Part shown: positions 1 to 6,960 of the stretch, piece after piece | How the letters are laid out: each line of letters opens with the position of its first letter | How positions within the stretch are numbered: the first letter of the stretch is position 1 | Assembly (NCBI GenBank): GCA_023395255.1 | Contig: JAEWZN010000015.1 | Coordinates: forward strand, 1 to 43,322 | DNA length: 43,322 nucleotides | Source: Deferribacteres bacterium | GTDB lineage: Bacteria > Chrysiogenota > Deferribacteres > Deferribacterales > Geovibrionaceae | Reading direction: 5' to 3' | Made by a program: the position numbers and the translations under genes | Notes under the pieces: generated by a model | Told to the model about the DNA's origin: nothing | What the model saw: the letters and a program-made list of their open reading frames with translations, nothing else | The model's database searches: none

Positions 1-114
1 TTAGCTATTTTAGGTATCGAAAAGAAATGGACTATGCCAATCAGGGATTGGGGTGTAATATACTCACAGCTGTATATCAACTATGAAGACAGAATTACGA
101 CTTTACACAGTTAA
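1..114 (+). mobile_element. IS256-family transposase, C-terminal fragment (left part outside window)
   Basis: Frame 1 from base 1 reads 37 codons to a TAA at 112-114. The peptide contains KKWTMPIRDWG followed by a YSQLYINYEDR stretch. This is the usual C-terminal end of IS256-type (MULE-domain) transposases, where a KKWTMPIRNW-like motif is followed by a helix and an FEDR-type ending. Only the tail is visible, so I cannot tell an intact element from a remnant, and the terminal inverted repeat cannot be identified without the other end. The element would end somewhere between 115 and the antitoxin stop at 157. The short size explains why ordinary ORF calling misses it. Confidence 0.8.
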
Positions 115-156
115 TATGACAGGCTCCATATGACCGATAAACCTGTACTCAGCGGT

Positions 157-483
157 TTAATCTAAAAGCTGCTCAGGCAGTATCCCCATAGCTGCGGCAA
201 TCTTTTCAACGGTTGCGGAGCGCACGTTTTCCGATTTTTCGATTTGCGACAATGCCGACTGAGTTATCCCCGCTTTTTCAGCGACCTCTTTCTGAGTAAG
301 CTTGAAATGAAGCCGCCAAGCCTTCACAAGGTTACAATCATTTTTCAGGACGTATTCAACTACTTCATGAGGAACAGTTATTTCTTTCTGCCCTATAAGC
401 CTGAGATAATCTTTATATGGCAGCACAGCATATTCAGGTTTTCCGTCTTTTGTTATTATCTGAACATCAGTAAGTGTGCTCAT
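157..483 (-). CDS. XRE-family antitoxin of a HigBA/RelE-type toxin-antitoxin pair
   Basis: Predicted DNA-binding antitoxin of 108 aa that should neutralise the toxin encoded just upstream and repress their common promoter. The N-terminal 35 or so residues (DVQIITKDGKPEYAVLPYKDY) resemble the Phd/YefM-like leader seen in some Xre antitoxins. The C-terminal half is a helix-turn-helix of the Cro/C1 type (LTQKEVAEKAGITQSALSQIE). I chose ATG at 483, which has AAGAGAG just upstream, rather than the TTG at 504. The gene then overlaps the toxin's 3' end by 17 bases, a typical coupled arrangement. Toxin-first order matches higBA rather than classical relBE. Function is inferred from family and layout. 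Confidence 0.85.
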   Translation of the reverse strand: MSTLTDVQIITKDGKPEYAVLPYKDYLRLIGQKEITVPHEVVEYVLKNDCNLVKAWRLHFKLTQKEVAEKAGITQSALSQIEKSENVRSATVEKIAAAMGILPEQLLD

Positions 484-715
484 CTCTCTTTTTAACCTCT
501 TCAATCCGTATAATGGTGAGGGATTCAGTAAAAATCACTCTGTAATTGCCTACCCTAAGCCTGTATTCCCCTCTGCCGACAAGTTTTTTAATATTCCTGC
601 AGTCAGGAAAACTTTTAAGAGTGTCAACAGCATCATATATTTCCGCCCTGATTTTAGGATCTTTAATCTTTTTGGCTTGCCGCAGGGCTTTCATTGCCCA
701 TTCGATTAACTTCAT
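467..715 (-). CDS. RelE/ParE-superfamily toxin (HigB-like)
   Basis: An 82-aa basic protein of the RelE/ParE fold. The C-terminal half carries the family core KKLVGRGEYRLRVGNYRVIFTE followed by RIEEVKKRDEHTY, including the conserved Arg residues and terminal Tyr of ribosome-dependent mRNA interferases. Length is normal for the family. The ATG at 715 has only a weak ribosome-binding site; an alternative start is the Met at residue 8. It is the first gene of the pair with the overlapping antitoxin. A 13-base palindrome lies just upstream over a TATAAT box and may be the autoregulatory operator. Whether the toxin acts on mRNA or on gyrase (ParE) cannot be decided here. Confidence 0.85.
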   Translation of the reverse strand: MKLIEWAMKALRQAKKIKDPKIRAEIYDAVDTLKSFPDCRNIKKLVGRGEYRLRVGNYRVIFTESLTIIRIEEVKKRDEHTY

Positions 716-728
716 GATTAAATATAGC

Positions 729-741
729 TTATATTATAAGA
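729..741 (-). promoter_or_regulatory. Putative TA promoter -10 box inside a palindromic operator
   Basis: CTTATATTATAAG is a perfect inverted repeat (6-base arms around a central T), 14 bases upstream of the toxin ATG. Read on the minus strand it contains TATAAT (739-734), a consensus -10 box; no good -35 is visible. A related half-matching sequence, CTTATATAATG, lies at 759-769. A palindrome overlapping the -10 is what one expects for binding by the XRE antitoxin. Confidence 0.45.
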
Positions 742-786
742 ATTACAAGAGGTTTTGCTTATATAATGAATCAGTGGCATAATGAC

Positions 787-820
787 TAAAAAAGCCTGCA
801 TCTTATTAAGGTGCAGGCTT
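787..820 (-). terminator. Rho-independent terminator downstream of glyQ
   Basis: AAGCCTGCA (792-800) and TGCAGGCTT (812-820) form a 9-bp perfect stem that can extend inward through TCTT/AAGG. Read on the minus strand the hairpin is followed by TTTTTTAGT. It lies between glyQ and the toxin-antitoxin promoter and should end the argD-glyQ transcript before the TA operon. Confidence 0.8.
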
Positions 821-888
821 ACGTTTGTCTCCGGTTAACTTAATAACCCTCCCCGCCCTCCTGCTGAAAGGAGGGAGTTTGCTTTAAA

Positions 889-946
889 CAGCAATAACTT
901 CTCCCTTTAGCAAAGGGGGAACAGAGGGGGATTTATATTTATGCAG
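889..946. repeat. Dispersed palindromic repeat, copy 1
   Basis: This 58-base stretch closely matches 9518-9574. Shared landmarks are cagcaat-actt, an internal hairpin CCCTTT...AAAGGG, the block GAGGGGGATTTATAT, and a cag end. One copy follows glyQ and the other follows sdhB. It looks like a small non-coding REP/MITE-like element. A second short inverted repeat (CCCTCC...GGAGGG, 856-876) lies just beside it. Confidence 0.7.
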
Positions 947-1816
947 CTACTTCTTCAATCTCGGAAAGCCCATGCTCTCGCGCATGGCGAGGTAGCTTTC
1001 CGCACAGAGTTTCGCGAGGTTGCGCACTCTGCCGATATAGCCTGTACGCTCAGTAACGCTGATGGCGTTGCGGGCATCAAGCAGGTTGAACGTGTGCGAG
1101 CATTTAAGGCAGTAGTCATAGGCAGGCAGAGGCAGCCCTGTTTCCACTATGCGTATGCACTCCTTCTCATACATTTCAAACAGCTTGAAAAGCATGTCCG
1201 TGTCAGCAACTTCGAAGTTGTGCTTGGAGTACTGCACCTCGTTGTTATGATAAACATCGCCGTAGCTTACGTCCTTGTTCCATTTGAGATCATAAACGGA
1301 TTCCACGCCCTGGAGGTACATGGTTATCCTTTCCAGACCATAGGTTATCTCGCCGGAAACAGGTTTGAGGTCTATGCCGCCTGCCTGCTGGAAATATGTG
1401 AACTGCGTAATCTCCATGCCGTCCAGCCATACTTCCCAGCCGAGACCCCATGCGCCGAGGGTGGGGGATTCCCAGTCATCCTCAACGAAGCGGATGTCGT
1501 GATCCTCCGGTTTGATGCCGAGGTTGCGGAGGCTGTCCAGATACAGATCCTGAATATTATCCGGTGACGGTTTCATCAGCACCTGAAACTGGTAATAATG
1601 CTGGAGCCTGTTGGGGTTCTCGCCGTAACGGCCGTCTGTGGGGCGGCGGCTGGGCTCGACATAGGCAACATTCCAAGGTTCAGGACCGAGGCAGTAAAGG
1701 AAGGTGGCGGGGTTGAAAGTGCCCGCGCCAACTTCAATATCATAGGGCTGGTAAAGCACACAGCCCTTATCGCACCAGTATTTCTGAAGGCTTAAGATTA
1801 CATCCTGAAAATACAT
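947..1816 (-). CDS. glyQ: Glycyl-tRNA synthetase alpha subunit
   Basis: Catalytic alpha chain (289 aa, normal length) of the bacterial alpha2beta2-type glycyl-tRNA synthetase, which charges tRNA-Gly in the cytoplasm. The N-terminus [12 protein letters not shown], the [20 protein letters not shown] block, [16 protein letters not shown] and GRYGENPNR are all family-diagnostic. The start at 1816 has AAGGGG upstream and follows argG by only 9 bases, so glyQ is the last gene of the argD-argF-argG-glyQ operon. The beta-subunit gene glyS, normally the next gene, is not present; the operon ends here at a terminator. GlyS must therefore be encoded elsewhere. Confidence 0.97.
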   Translation of the reverse strand: MYFQDVILSLQKYWCDKGCVLYQPYDIEVGAGTFNPATFLYCLGPEPWNVAYVEPSRRPTDGRYGENPNRLQHYYQFQVLMKPSPDNIQDLYLDSLRNLGIKPEDHDIRFVEDDWESPTLGAWGLGWEVWLDGMEITQFTYFQQAGGIDLKPVSGEITYGLERITMYLQGVESVYDLKWNKDVSYGDVYHNNEVQYSKHNFEVADTDMLFKLFEMYEKECIRIVETGLPLPAYDYCLKCSHTFNLLDARNAISVTERTGYIGRVRNLAKLCAESYLAMRESMGFPRLKK

Positions 1817-1825
1817 CTTTGCCCC

Positions 1826-3037
1826 TTACTTCTTCGCTCTTGCGGCGTGCGCACGGAGGGGAAGAGAGTGAAGCTTGATGAAGCCTGCGGCATCTGTCTG
1901 GTCGTATGCGCCTTTATCGTCATCCATGGAAACAACCATCATGTTGTACATGGAGTATTTTGATTCCCTGCCGATGCAGATCACGTTGCCTTTGTAAAGC
2001 TCAAGGCGGACAGTGCCTGTCACATATTCCTGTGATTTTTCAAGGAGAGCCTTGAGGCAGTCCATCTCGCTTGAGAACCAGTAGCCGTTGTAAACAAGGC
2101 TTGCGAAGCGGGGCATGAGTGTTTCCTTAAGGTTGATGACAGCGCCGTCCAGCGTGAGCGCCTCAAGGTCTCTGTGAGCGGCCATGAGGATTGTTCCGCC
2201 GGGTGTTTCATAAACGCCTCTGGATTTCATTCCCACATATCTGCTTTCCACCATGTCCACACGTCCGATGCCGTGTTTGCCGCCTATTTTGTTAAGCTCA
2301 ACAAGCATGTTCGCGGGGCTGAGGGCTTTGCCGTTCAGTTTTACTGCCTCGCCTTTCTCAAACTCGATCTCAATGGCTTCGGCTTCGTTCGGAGCATCCT
2401 TGGGGTCAACAGAGTATTCAAACATCTCTTTGGGAGGTCTTGCCGCCGGATCTTCCAGTATTCCCGCCTCAAAACTTATGTGCATGAGGTTATCATCACT
2501 GCTCCACGGCTGGCTTTTTGTCGCCTTAACGGGGATTCCGTGCTCCTGAGCAAAGTCCATGGCTTCCTGACGGCCTTTTATCTTGTTGAAGAATTCGGGG
2601 ATTCTCCATGGAACTATTGTTGTAAGCGAGGGGTCAAGAGCCGCAGCGGAAAGCTCAAAGCGAACCTGATCGTTCCCTTTGCCCGTTGCGCCGTGAGCGA
2701 GGAATTTTGCGCCGGTTTTCTGAGCCACTTCCACCATGCCTTTGGCGATGATGGGTCTGGCAAGGGATGTGCCGAGGAGGTAGCGGCCTTCGTAAAGGGC
2801 GTTGAATTTTATTGAAGTAAAAACGTAGTCTTTTACAAACTCTTCTTTAAGGTCGAGGCAGTAGAAGTCCACCGCGCCTGATTTGAGAGCCTTTTCCCTG
2901 ATAGGTTCAACATCGCCAAGCTGGCCGAGATCGGCAACATATGCCACTACGTCATAGCCTTTAAGCTGAAGCCATTTGAGAATTACGGATGTGTCAAGAC
3001 CGCCGGAATAGGCGAGAACGACTTTTTCTCTGCTCAT
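1826..3037 (-). CDS. argG: Argininosuccinate synthase
   Basis: A 403-aa enzyme joining citrulline and aspartate with ATP to give argininosuccinate, the penultimate step of arginine synthesis. The PP-loop LAYSGGLDTSVILKW lies at the N-terminus (about residues 8-22). Other family blocks are GATGKGNDQVRFE and the GRVDMVESRYVGMKSRGVYETPGG substrate-binding region. The start at 3037 has a clear GGAGG. It sits 33 bases after argF and 9 bases before glyQ. argH, which would finish the pathway, is not in the window. Confidence 0.98.
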   Translation of the reverse strand: MSREKVVLAYSGGLDTSVILKWLQLKGYDVVAYVADLGQLGDVEPIREKALKSGAVDFYCLDLKEEFVKDYVFTSIKFNALYEGRYLLGTSLARPIIAKGMVEVAQKTGAKFLAHGATGKGNDQVRFELSAAALDPSLTTIVPWRIPEFFNKIKGRQEAMDFAQEHGIPVKATKSQPWSSDDNLMHISFEAGILEDPAARPPKEMFEYSVDPKDAPNEAEAIEIEFEKGEAVKLNGKALSPANMLVELNKIGGKHGIGRVDMVESRYVGMKSRGVYETPGGTILMAAHRDLEALTLDGAVINLKETLMPRFASLVYNGYWFSSEMDCLKALLEKSQEYVTGTVRLELYKGNVICIGRESKYSMYNMMVVSMDDDKGAYDQTDAAGFIKLHSLPLRAHAARAKK

Positions 3038-3070
3038 GTTATTATCCTCCGCAAGAGTATGCGTTTAAAT

Positions 3071-3997
3071 TTATTTATTACCGCCCATCAGATCAACCAT
3101 AACGGCTTTCTGGGCATGCAGTCTGTTTTCCGCTTCATCGAACACCACGGAGATGTCTGACTCGAACACATCCTCCGTAACCTCCTCACCGAGGTGAGCA
3201 GGAAGGCAGTGCATGAAGTATGTCTTTTTTCCCGTGGCTTTCATGAGCCTGTCATTTACCTGATACGCAGCGAATATCCCTTTACGGTGCTCCGCTTCTT
3301 CCTCCTGCCCCATGCTTGCCCACACGTCAGTATAGATCACATCCGCGCCTTTGACAGCCTCAAAGGGGTCGCGCAGGGTTTCTATCTTAGCTCCGGTGAT
3401 TTCGGCAATCTTTTTCGCCCCTTCCACAGCGGCGGGGAGGCATTCATATCCTTCGGGCGTGGCAACTGAAAAGTCGATGCCGAACTTTGCCGCTCCGTAG
3501 AGCCATGAGTTCGCCATGTTGTTTCCGTCACCCACGTAGGCCACCTTCACCTTATATGTGCCGAAAAGCTCATAAACGGTCATAACGTCCGCAAGTACCT
3601 GACACGGGTGAAAATCATCCGTGAGCCCGTTGATGACGGGCACTGAGGCATATTTCGCGAGTTCCAGAAGCTTTGAGTGCTCAAAGGTTCTGATCATTAT
3701 TCCGTCAACATATCTGGAAAGGTTGCGCGCAGTGTCCTTAATGCTTTCGCCGCGCCCTATCTGTATATCATTACGGCTGAGGAAAAGGGGATAGCCGCCA
3801 AGCTCGTACATGCCGACTTCGAATGAAACACGTGTACGGGTTGAGGATTTTTCGAATATAAGGGCAATTTTTTTGCCTTCGAGAAGATGGTGCTTTCTGC
3901 CCTCATTTCTCTCTTTTTTCAGCCTGATGGCATCGTCAACAAGTCTTTTAAGGTCTTCGGAACTCCAGTCCCTCAGCGTAAGAAAGTCTTTTTTCAA
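3071..3997 (-). CDS. argF: Ornithine carbamoyltransferase
   Basis: A 308-aa catalytic chain making citrulline from ornithine and carbamoyl phosphate. The carbamoyl-phosphate loop SSTRTRVSFEVG (around residues 51-62), the HPCQVLADV block and the FMHCLPAHLGEEV ornithine/catalytic Cys motif are all present. The start codon is TTG, not ATG: bases 3994-3997 read TTGA on the minus strand, so the argD stop TGA overlaps the argF start. A strong GGGAGGT lies about 7 bases upstream. This points to translational coupling with argD. Its usual trimeric assembly is known for the family and cannot be seen here. Confidence 0.97.
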   Translation of the reverse strand: MKKDFLTLRDWSSEDLKRLVDDAIRLKKERNEGRKHHLLEGKKIALIFEKSSTRTRVSFEVGMYELGGYPLFLSRNDIQIGRGESIKDTARNLSRYVDGIMIRTFEHSKLLELAKYASVPVINGLTDDFHPCQVLADVMTVYELFGTYKVKVAYVGDGNNMANSWLYGAAKFGIDFSVATPEGYECLPAAVEGAKKIAEITGAKIETLRDPFEAVKGADVIYTDVWASMGQEEEAEHRKGIFAAYQVNDRLMKATGKKTYFMHCLPAHLGEEVTEDVFESDISVVFDEAENRLHAQKAVMVDLMGGNK

Positions 3998-5157
3998 AAT
4001 TTACCTCCCGCAAGGACTTTTTCAATAATAGCAAGACCCTTGTCAAGATTTTCTCTGTCTATATTAACGGGCGGGTAAATCCGCACCGTTTCCATTCCGG
4101 CAGGGATAACCAGCAGTCCCTCCGCCATGCACTCCTTCACGAAGTCGGCGGATTTTTCATGGAGCTGAACGCCTATCATAAGCCCTGTTCCGCGCACCTC
4201 AACAGCCTTTGAGCCGAACACGGCTTTAAGCCTCTCCTTGAAGTAAGCGCCTTTCTCACGCACGGAGGCGAGGAAGCCGTCTGCTGTAAGTACGTCAAGC
4301 ACTGCATTTCCGGCGGCGCATGCAAGGAAGTTTCCCCCGAATGTTGTTCCGTGGGTTCCGGGCACAAAATAGTCCGCACATTCCGGCTTTGCGATGACAG
4401 CGCCTATGGGCACCCCGTTTCCGAGAGCCTTGGCTGTGGTGAGTATATCGGGCTTCACGCCGAAATGTTCATATCCGAAGATATGCCCCATCCTGCCCAT
4501 GGATGTCTGTATCTCGTCAAAGATAAGCAGAATATCCTTTTTATCGCAGTAGGCGCGCAGACGCTCAAGATAGCCCTTCTCAACGGAGCAGACCCCGCCC
4601 TCGCCCTGAACAGGCTCAAGGATAACAGCCACAACATCCCCTTTCGAGCATGCCTTGTCCACAGCGTCAAAATCGTTGAAGGGAACATGGATAAACCAGT
4701 CTGCTATCGGCTCAAAGCCTTTATGTATCTTTTCCTGCCCTGTGGCAGAAAGGGTTGCGTATGTTCTGCCGTGAAATGAGTTTTTCATAGTCACGACCTT
4801 ATAGCGCAGACCGTCGTATTTTTTATTGCCGTAAATCCTTGCCATTTTCAGCGCGGCTTCATTCGCCTCAGCTCCTGAATTACAGAAGAACACCTTTCCG
4901 CCGAAGGAAAGCCTGCTGAGGCGTTCGCCCAGCTTCTCCTGTTCAGGATTTCGGTAAAGGTTGGAGGTGTGTATAAGGGTTTTTGCCTGTCTGGTTATCG
5001 CCTCGGTAACCGCAGGGTTGCAATGCCCCAGACTCACTACGCTGATTCCGCAGCCGAAATCAAGGTATTCTCTGCCCGCCTCATCATAAAGAAAGCAGCC
5101 GTTCCCTTTCACGAACGCAACATCATAGCGCCCGTAGTTTCCTACCAAACTTGACAT
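3994..5157 (-). CDS. argD: Acetylornithine aminotransferase (PLP-dependent)
   Basis: A 387-aa class III aminotransferase converting N-acetylglutamate semialdehyde to N-acetylornithine. It may also serve as succinyldiaminopimelate aminotransferase, as in enterics. Visible motifs: FCNSGAEANEAALKMAR (phosphate binding), FHGRTYATLSATGQ, LIFDEIQTSMGRMG (PLP-ring Asp), and the Schiff-base lysine in TTAKALGNGVPIGAVIAKPE. I prefer the ATG at 5157, which has GGAGG 5 bases upstream; the longer reading from 5169 would place the RBS inside the coding region. It is the first gene of the arg operon and overlaps argF at TTGA. Confidence 0.95.
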   Translation of the reverse strand: MSSLVGNYGRYDVAFVKGNGCFLYDEAGREYLDFGCGISVVSLGHCNPAVTEAITRQAKTLIHTSNLYRNPEQEKLGERLSRLSFGGKVFFCNSGAEANEAALKMARIYGNKKYDGLRYKVVTMKNSFHGRTYATLSATGQEKIHKGFEPIADWFIHVPFNDFDAVDKACSKGDVVAVILEPVQGEGGVCSVEKGYLERLRAYCDKKDILLIFDEIQTSMGRMGHIFGYEHFGVKPDILTTAKALGNGVPIGAVIAKPECADYFVPGTHGTTFGGNFLACAAGNAVLDVLTADGFLASVREKGAYFKERLKAVFGSKAVEVRGTGLMIGVQLHEKSADFVKECMAEGLLVIPAGMETVRIYPPVNIDRENLDKGLAIIEKVLAGGKF

Positions 5158-5254
5158 TTCTACCTCCATAGCCGGTGAAAAACATGCTCCTGCCGGTTTG
5201 CCGCCTACAGCCTTTTACCTATGCGGAAGATGAAACGCATAAGGGTAAAAAGGA

Positions 5255-5289
5255 AATACGTATATAATCATATTTCATGGATTTCTTCA
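5255..5289 (-). promoter_or_regulatory. Candidate promoter for argD-argF-argG-glyQ
   Basis: On the minus strand TTGAAG (5289-5284) is followed after 18 bases by TATATA, about 100 bases upstream of the argD start. The match is moderate. No convincing ARG box could be picked out; the short inverted repeat ATGCG...CGCAT at 5221-5240 lies between promoter and gene and could be part of the leader. Confidence 0.3.
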
Positions 5290-5302
5290 AGATAATGATG
5301 TG

Positions 5303-5857
5303 TTAAACGGATTTTTCGCTGAAAACCGCGGCCTCGAACCTGTAAAGATCGATCTTTTCCGTCTTCCACGCCTCAAAGGGAAGCCCGGCCTTGGCGCAGG
5401 TGTGTGAGATGAATTCGTACTTGTCCCAGCCGTATTCCGATGCCACCTGCGGGAGCAGAACACCGCGGTTGAAACCTTTGACCACGTATAAACCGTCACG
5501 GCCTACTTCGGCCTCTTCAACTGATTTTATGGGAATCATAGGGGAGAGAACTGAAATTTCAAATTCCAGCAAATCAAACTCGCTCCCAGAGACAGAGGGG
5601 AAGCGCGGATCCTGAAACGCCGCCTGAACAGCCATATCAGCCACATTTTTCACAATATTCCTGTCATCCCTGAAATTGCCTATGCATCCGCGCAGCATTC
5701 CGTTCAGATGGAGGGTGACAAAGCAGCCGCTCTTAAATTCAAGCCCTTCGGGAGCAGGGGGGATTATCAGCGGGCTTTTATCCAGCGAAGACCTGACAGC
5801 GTTTCTTGCTATCTCCAGCAGAAATTTTTTATTGCCTGCACTTATATCAAAATCCAT
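5303..5857 (-). CDS. AMMECR1-domain protein
   Basis: A 184-aa protein consisting of a single AMMECR1 domain, marked by the invariant MLRGCIGNF block near residue 55, followed by AAFQDPRFPSV and FEISVLSPM. The family is found in all domains of life. In bacteria it is often linked to a radical SAM protein and a Memo protein (the AmmeMemoRadiSam set), but neither is adjacent here. The biochemical role is unknown. I chose ATG 5857, which has GGGAGTG 7 bases upstream, instead of the longer frame from 5896. It is transcribed toward the arg operon, 145 bases upstream of argD, and could share its transcript. Confidence 0.9.
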   Translation of the reverse strand: MDFDISAGNKKFLLEIARNAVRSSLDKSPLIIPPAPEGLEFKSGCFVTLHLNGMLRGCIGNFRDDRNIVKNVADMAVQAAFQDPRFPSVSGSEFDLLEFEISVLSPMIPIKSVEEAEVGRDGLYVVKGFNRGVLLPQVASEYGWDKYEFISHTCAKAGLPFEAWKTEKIDLYRFEAAVFSEKSV

Positions 5858-6259
5858 ACGGCACTCCCTATCCTTTATTATAATACAAATTAACAATATA
5901 TACGGCGGAAAACTACTTAATGATTTTTATTTCCGTTATCTCCGGAATATTTATTTTTCAGCCCTCTCTGCTATTATCAAAAAACCCTGATAAGCCGCGC
6001 CAGCCTGTTAAACTTTGTTTTTGTATTCCTCGTTCATAACAGAAGCCGCTGTTATCATACTTTACAACTAGTTTTATAACACAGTTTACTTTTCAGGAGC
6101 AAAAATGAAGCTCCGATAAACATTCCAAACACTCAGTCCGTTGCGGGCGCAGAATGTATACAATATACAATATGGTTTGACATGACCGCCTAATTATGAT
6201 AGTTATTTTTTGGAATAATTTAACATCGTTTGTTTTAATAACTACGACAGGAGTGTACA
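5858..6259. other. Intergenic region upstream of sdhCDAB
   Basis: About 400 bases without a convincing gene, divergent between the AMMECR1 gene (minus) and sdhC (plus). It is AT-rich. The only structure I can support is a palindrome at 6155-6169 and a TTGACA at 6177-6182. An ORF from 6196 in a different frame from sdhC is a shadow: it lacks an RBS and runs through sdhC. Confidence 0.6.
6155..6205 (+). promoter_or_regulatory. Putative sdh promoter and operator
   Basis: TGTATA-CAA-TATACA (6155-6169) is a perfect 15-base inverted repeat. A consensus -35 box TTGACA follows at 6177-6182. The -10 at the expected spacing is poor (TAGTTA, 6200-6205); TATGAT (6195-6200) is better but only 12 bases away. 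The palindrome immediately 5' of the -35 is well placed for an activator or repressor controlling succinate dehydrogenase. The protein that binds it is not evident. Confidence 0.4.
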
Positions 6260-6613
6260 ATGCCAAGGAAAGACCTTGTTACCTACCCGAAGAAAACCGG
6301 GTACCGCAAGCACACCGGAATGGTCGCATGGCTGCTGCACCGTATAACTGGGGTTATAATCGGTGCTTACCTTATTATGCACATTCTCGGCGTTTCCGGA
6401 ACTGTTTCCGCTCTTTCATCAGTGACCGGCGCCGCAGTTGTGAAAGCTCTGTTCCTCGTGAGCTTTTCGTTCCACGCTTTTAACGGCGTGAGGATCGTCC
6501 TTATGGAGTTCGGAGCAGGAGCCCACAGGGAAAACTTCTCCAAATACTTCATGGCAGTGGTTTTCATAACCATCGTCATAACCGTGATCGGCGCTATCCC
6601 GATCTTCAGCTAA
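6260..6613 (+). CDS. sdhC: Succinate dehydrogenase cytochrome b subunit
   Basis: A 117-aa inner-membrane anchor of complex II. It has three predicted transmembrane helices (about residues 22-46, 58-80 and 93-115). The LLHRITGVIIG motif in helix I carries the Arg that lines the quinone site in E. coli SdhC. SFHAFNGVRIVLMEFG in helix II supplies the conserved His that usually ligates heme b. The start at 6260 has AGGAG 7 bases upstream. First gene of sdhCDAB. The residue aligned with the E. coli quinone-site Ser27 appears to be Trp (in WLLHR); see findings. Confidence 0.93.
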   Translation: MPRKDLVTYPKKTGYRKHTGMVAWLLHRITGVIIGAYLIMHILGVSGTVSALSSVTGAAVVKALFLVSFSFHAFNGVRIVLMEFGAGAHRENFSKYFMAVVFITIVITVIGAIPIFS

Positions 6614-6625
6614 GGAGGAAAACAG

Positions 6626-6934
6626 ATGAACAATTACAAATTTATGGGATCAAGCAACACCGGAACCTTTGCATGGCTCATGCAGAGAATATCCGGCGTA
6701 ATACTCATCCTTGTTGTTCTTATGCACTTCTTCTCCATGATGAAGGGCGGGGAATACGGCATGATGCAGGTCGTTCTCGCACCTGTTATCGCCTTCGGTC
6801 TTTTCCACACTTTTAACGGGTTTAAGATGATTACCGATGATTACGTATCCAGCGCAGGCTGGAGAGGCATAATCCTCGGCGCTTACTGGATATTCGGAAT
6901 CACTCTTGCGGTTCTGGCGATCAAAGTCATCTGA
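6626..6934 (+). CDS. sdhD: Succinate dehydrogenase hydrophobic membrane anchor subunit
   Basis: A 102-aa second anchor with three hydrophobic segments. It carries LMQRISGVILILVVLMHF in the first, FGLFHTFNGFKMITDDYVS in the second (with the His expected to bind heme b and the Asp-Tyr pair that faces the quinone in E. coli SdhD), and a C-terminal helix. It starts 12 bases after sdhC behind a perfect AAGGAGG. With SdhC it forms the two-subunit, probably single-heme, membrane domain of a type-C succinate:quinone oxidoreductase. Confidence 0.9.
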   Translation: MNNYKFMGSSNTGTFAWLMQRISGVILILVVLMHFFSMMKGGEYGMMQVVLAPVIAFGLFHTFNGFKMITDDYVSSAGWRGIILGAYWIFGITLAVLAIKVI

Positions 6935-6960
6935 TTCAAAAATTACAAGAGGTATTACCT

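Noticed and set aside
5170..5302. Possible ARG box for arginine repressor upstream of argD
   Set aside because: I could not find a pair of 18-base sites resembling the known consensus; isolated ATG/CAT-rich stretches are not enough.
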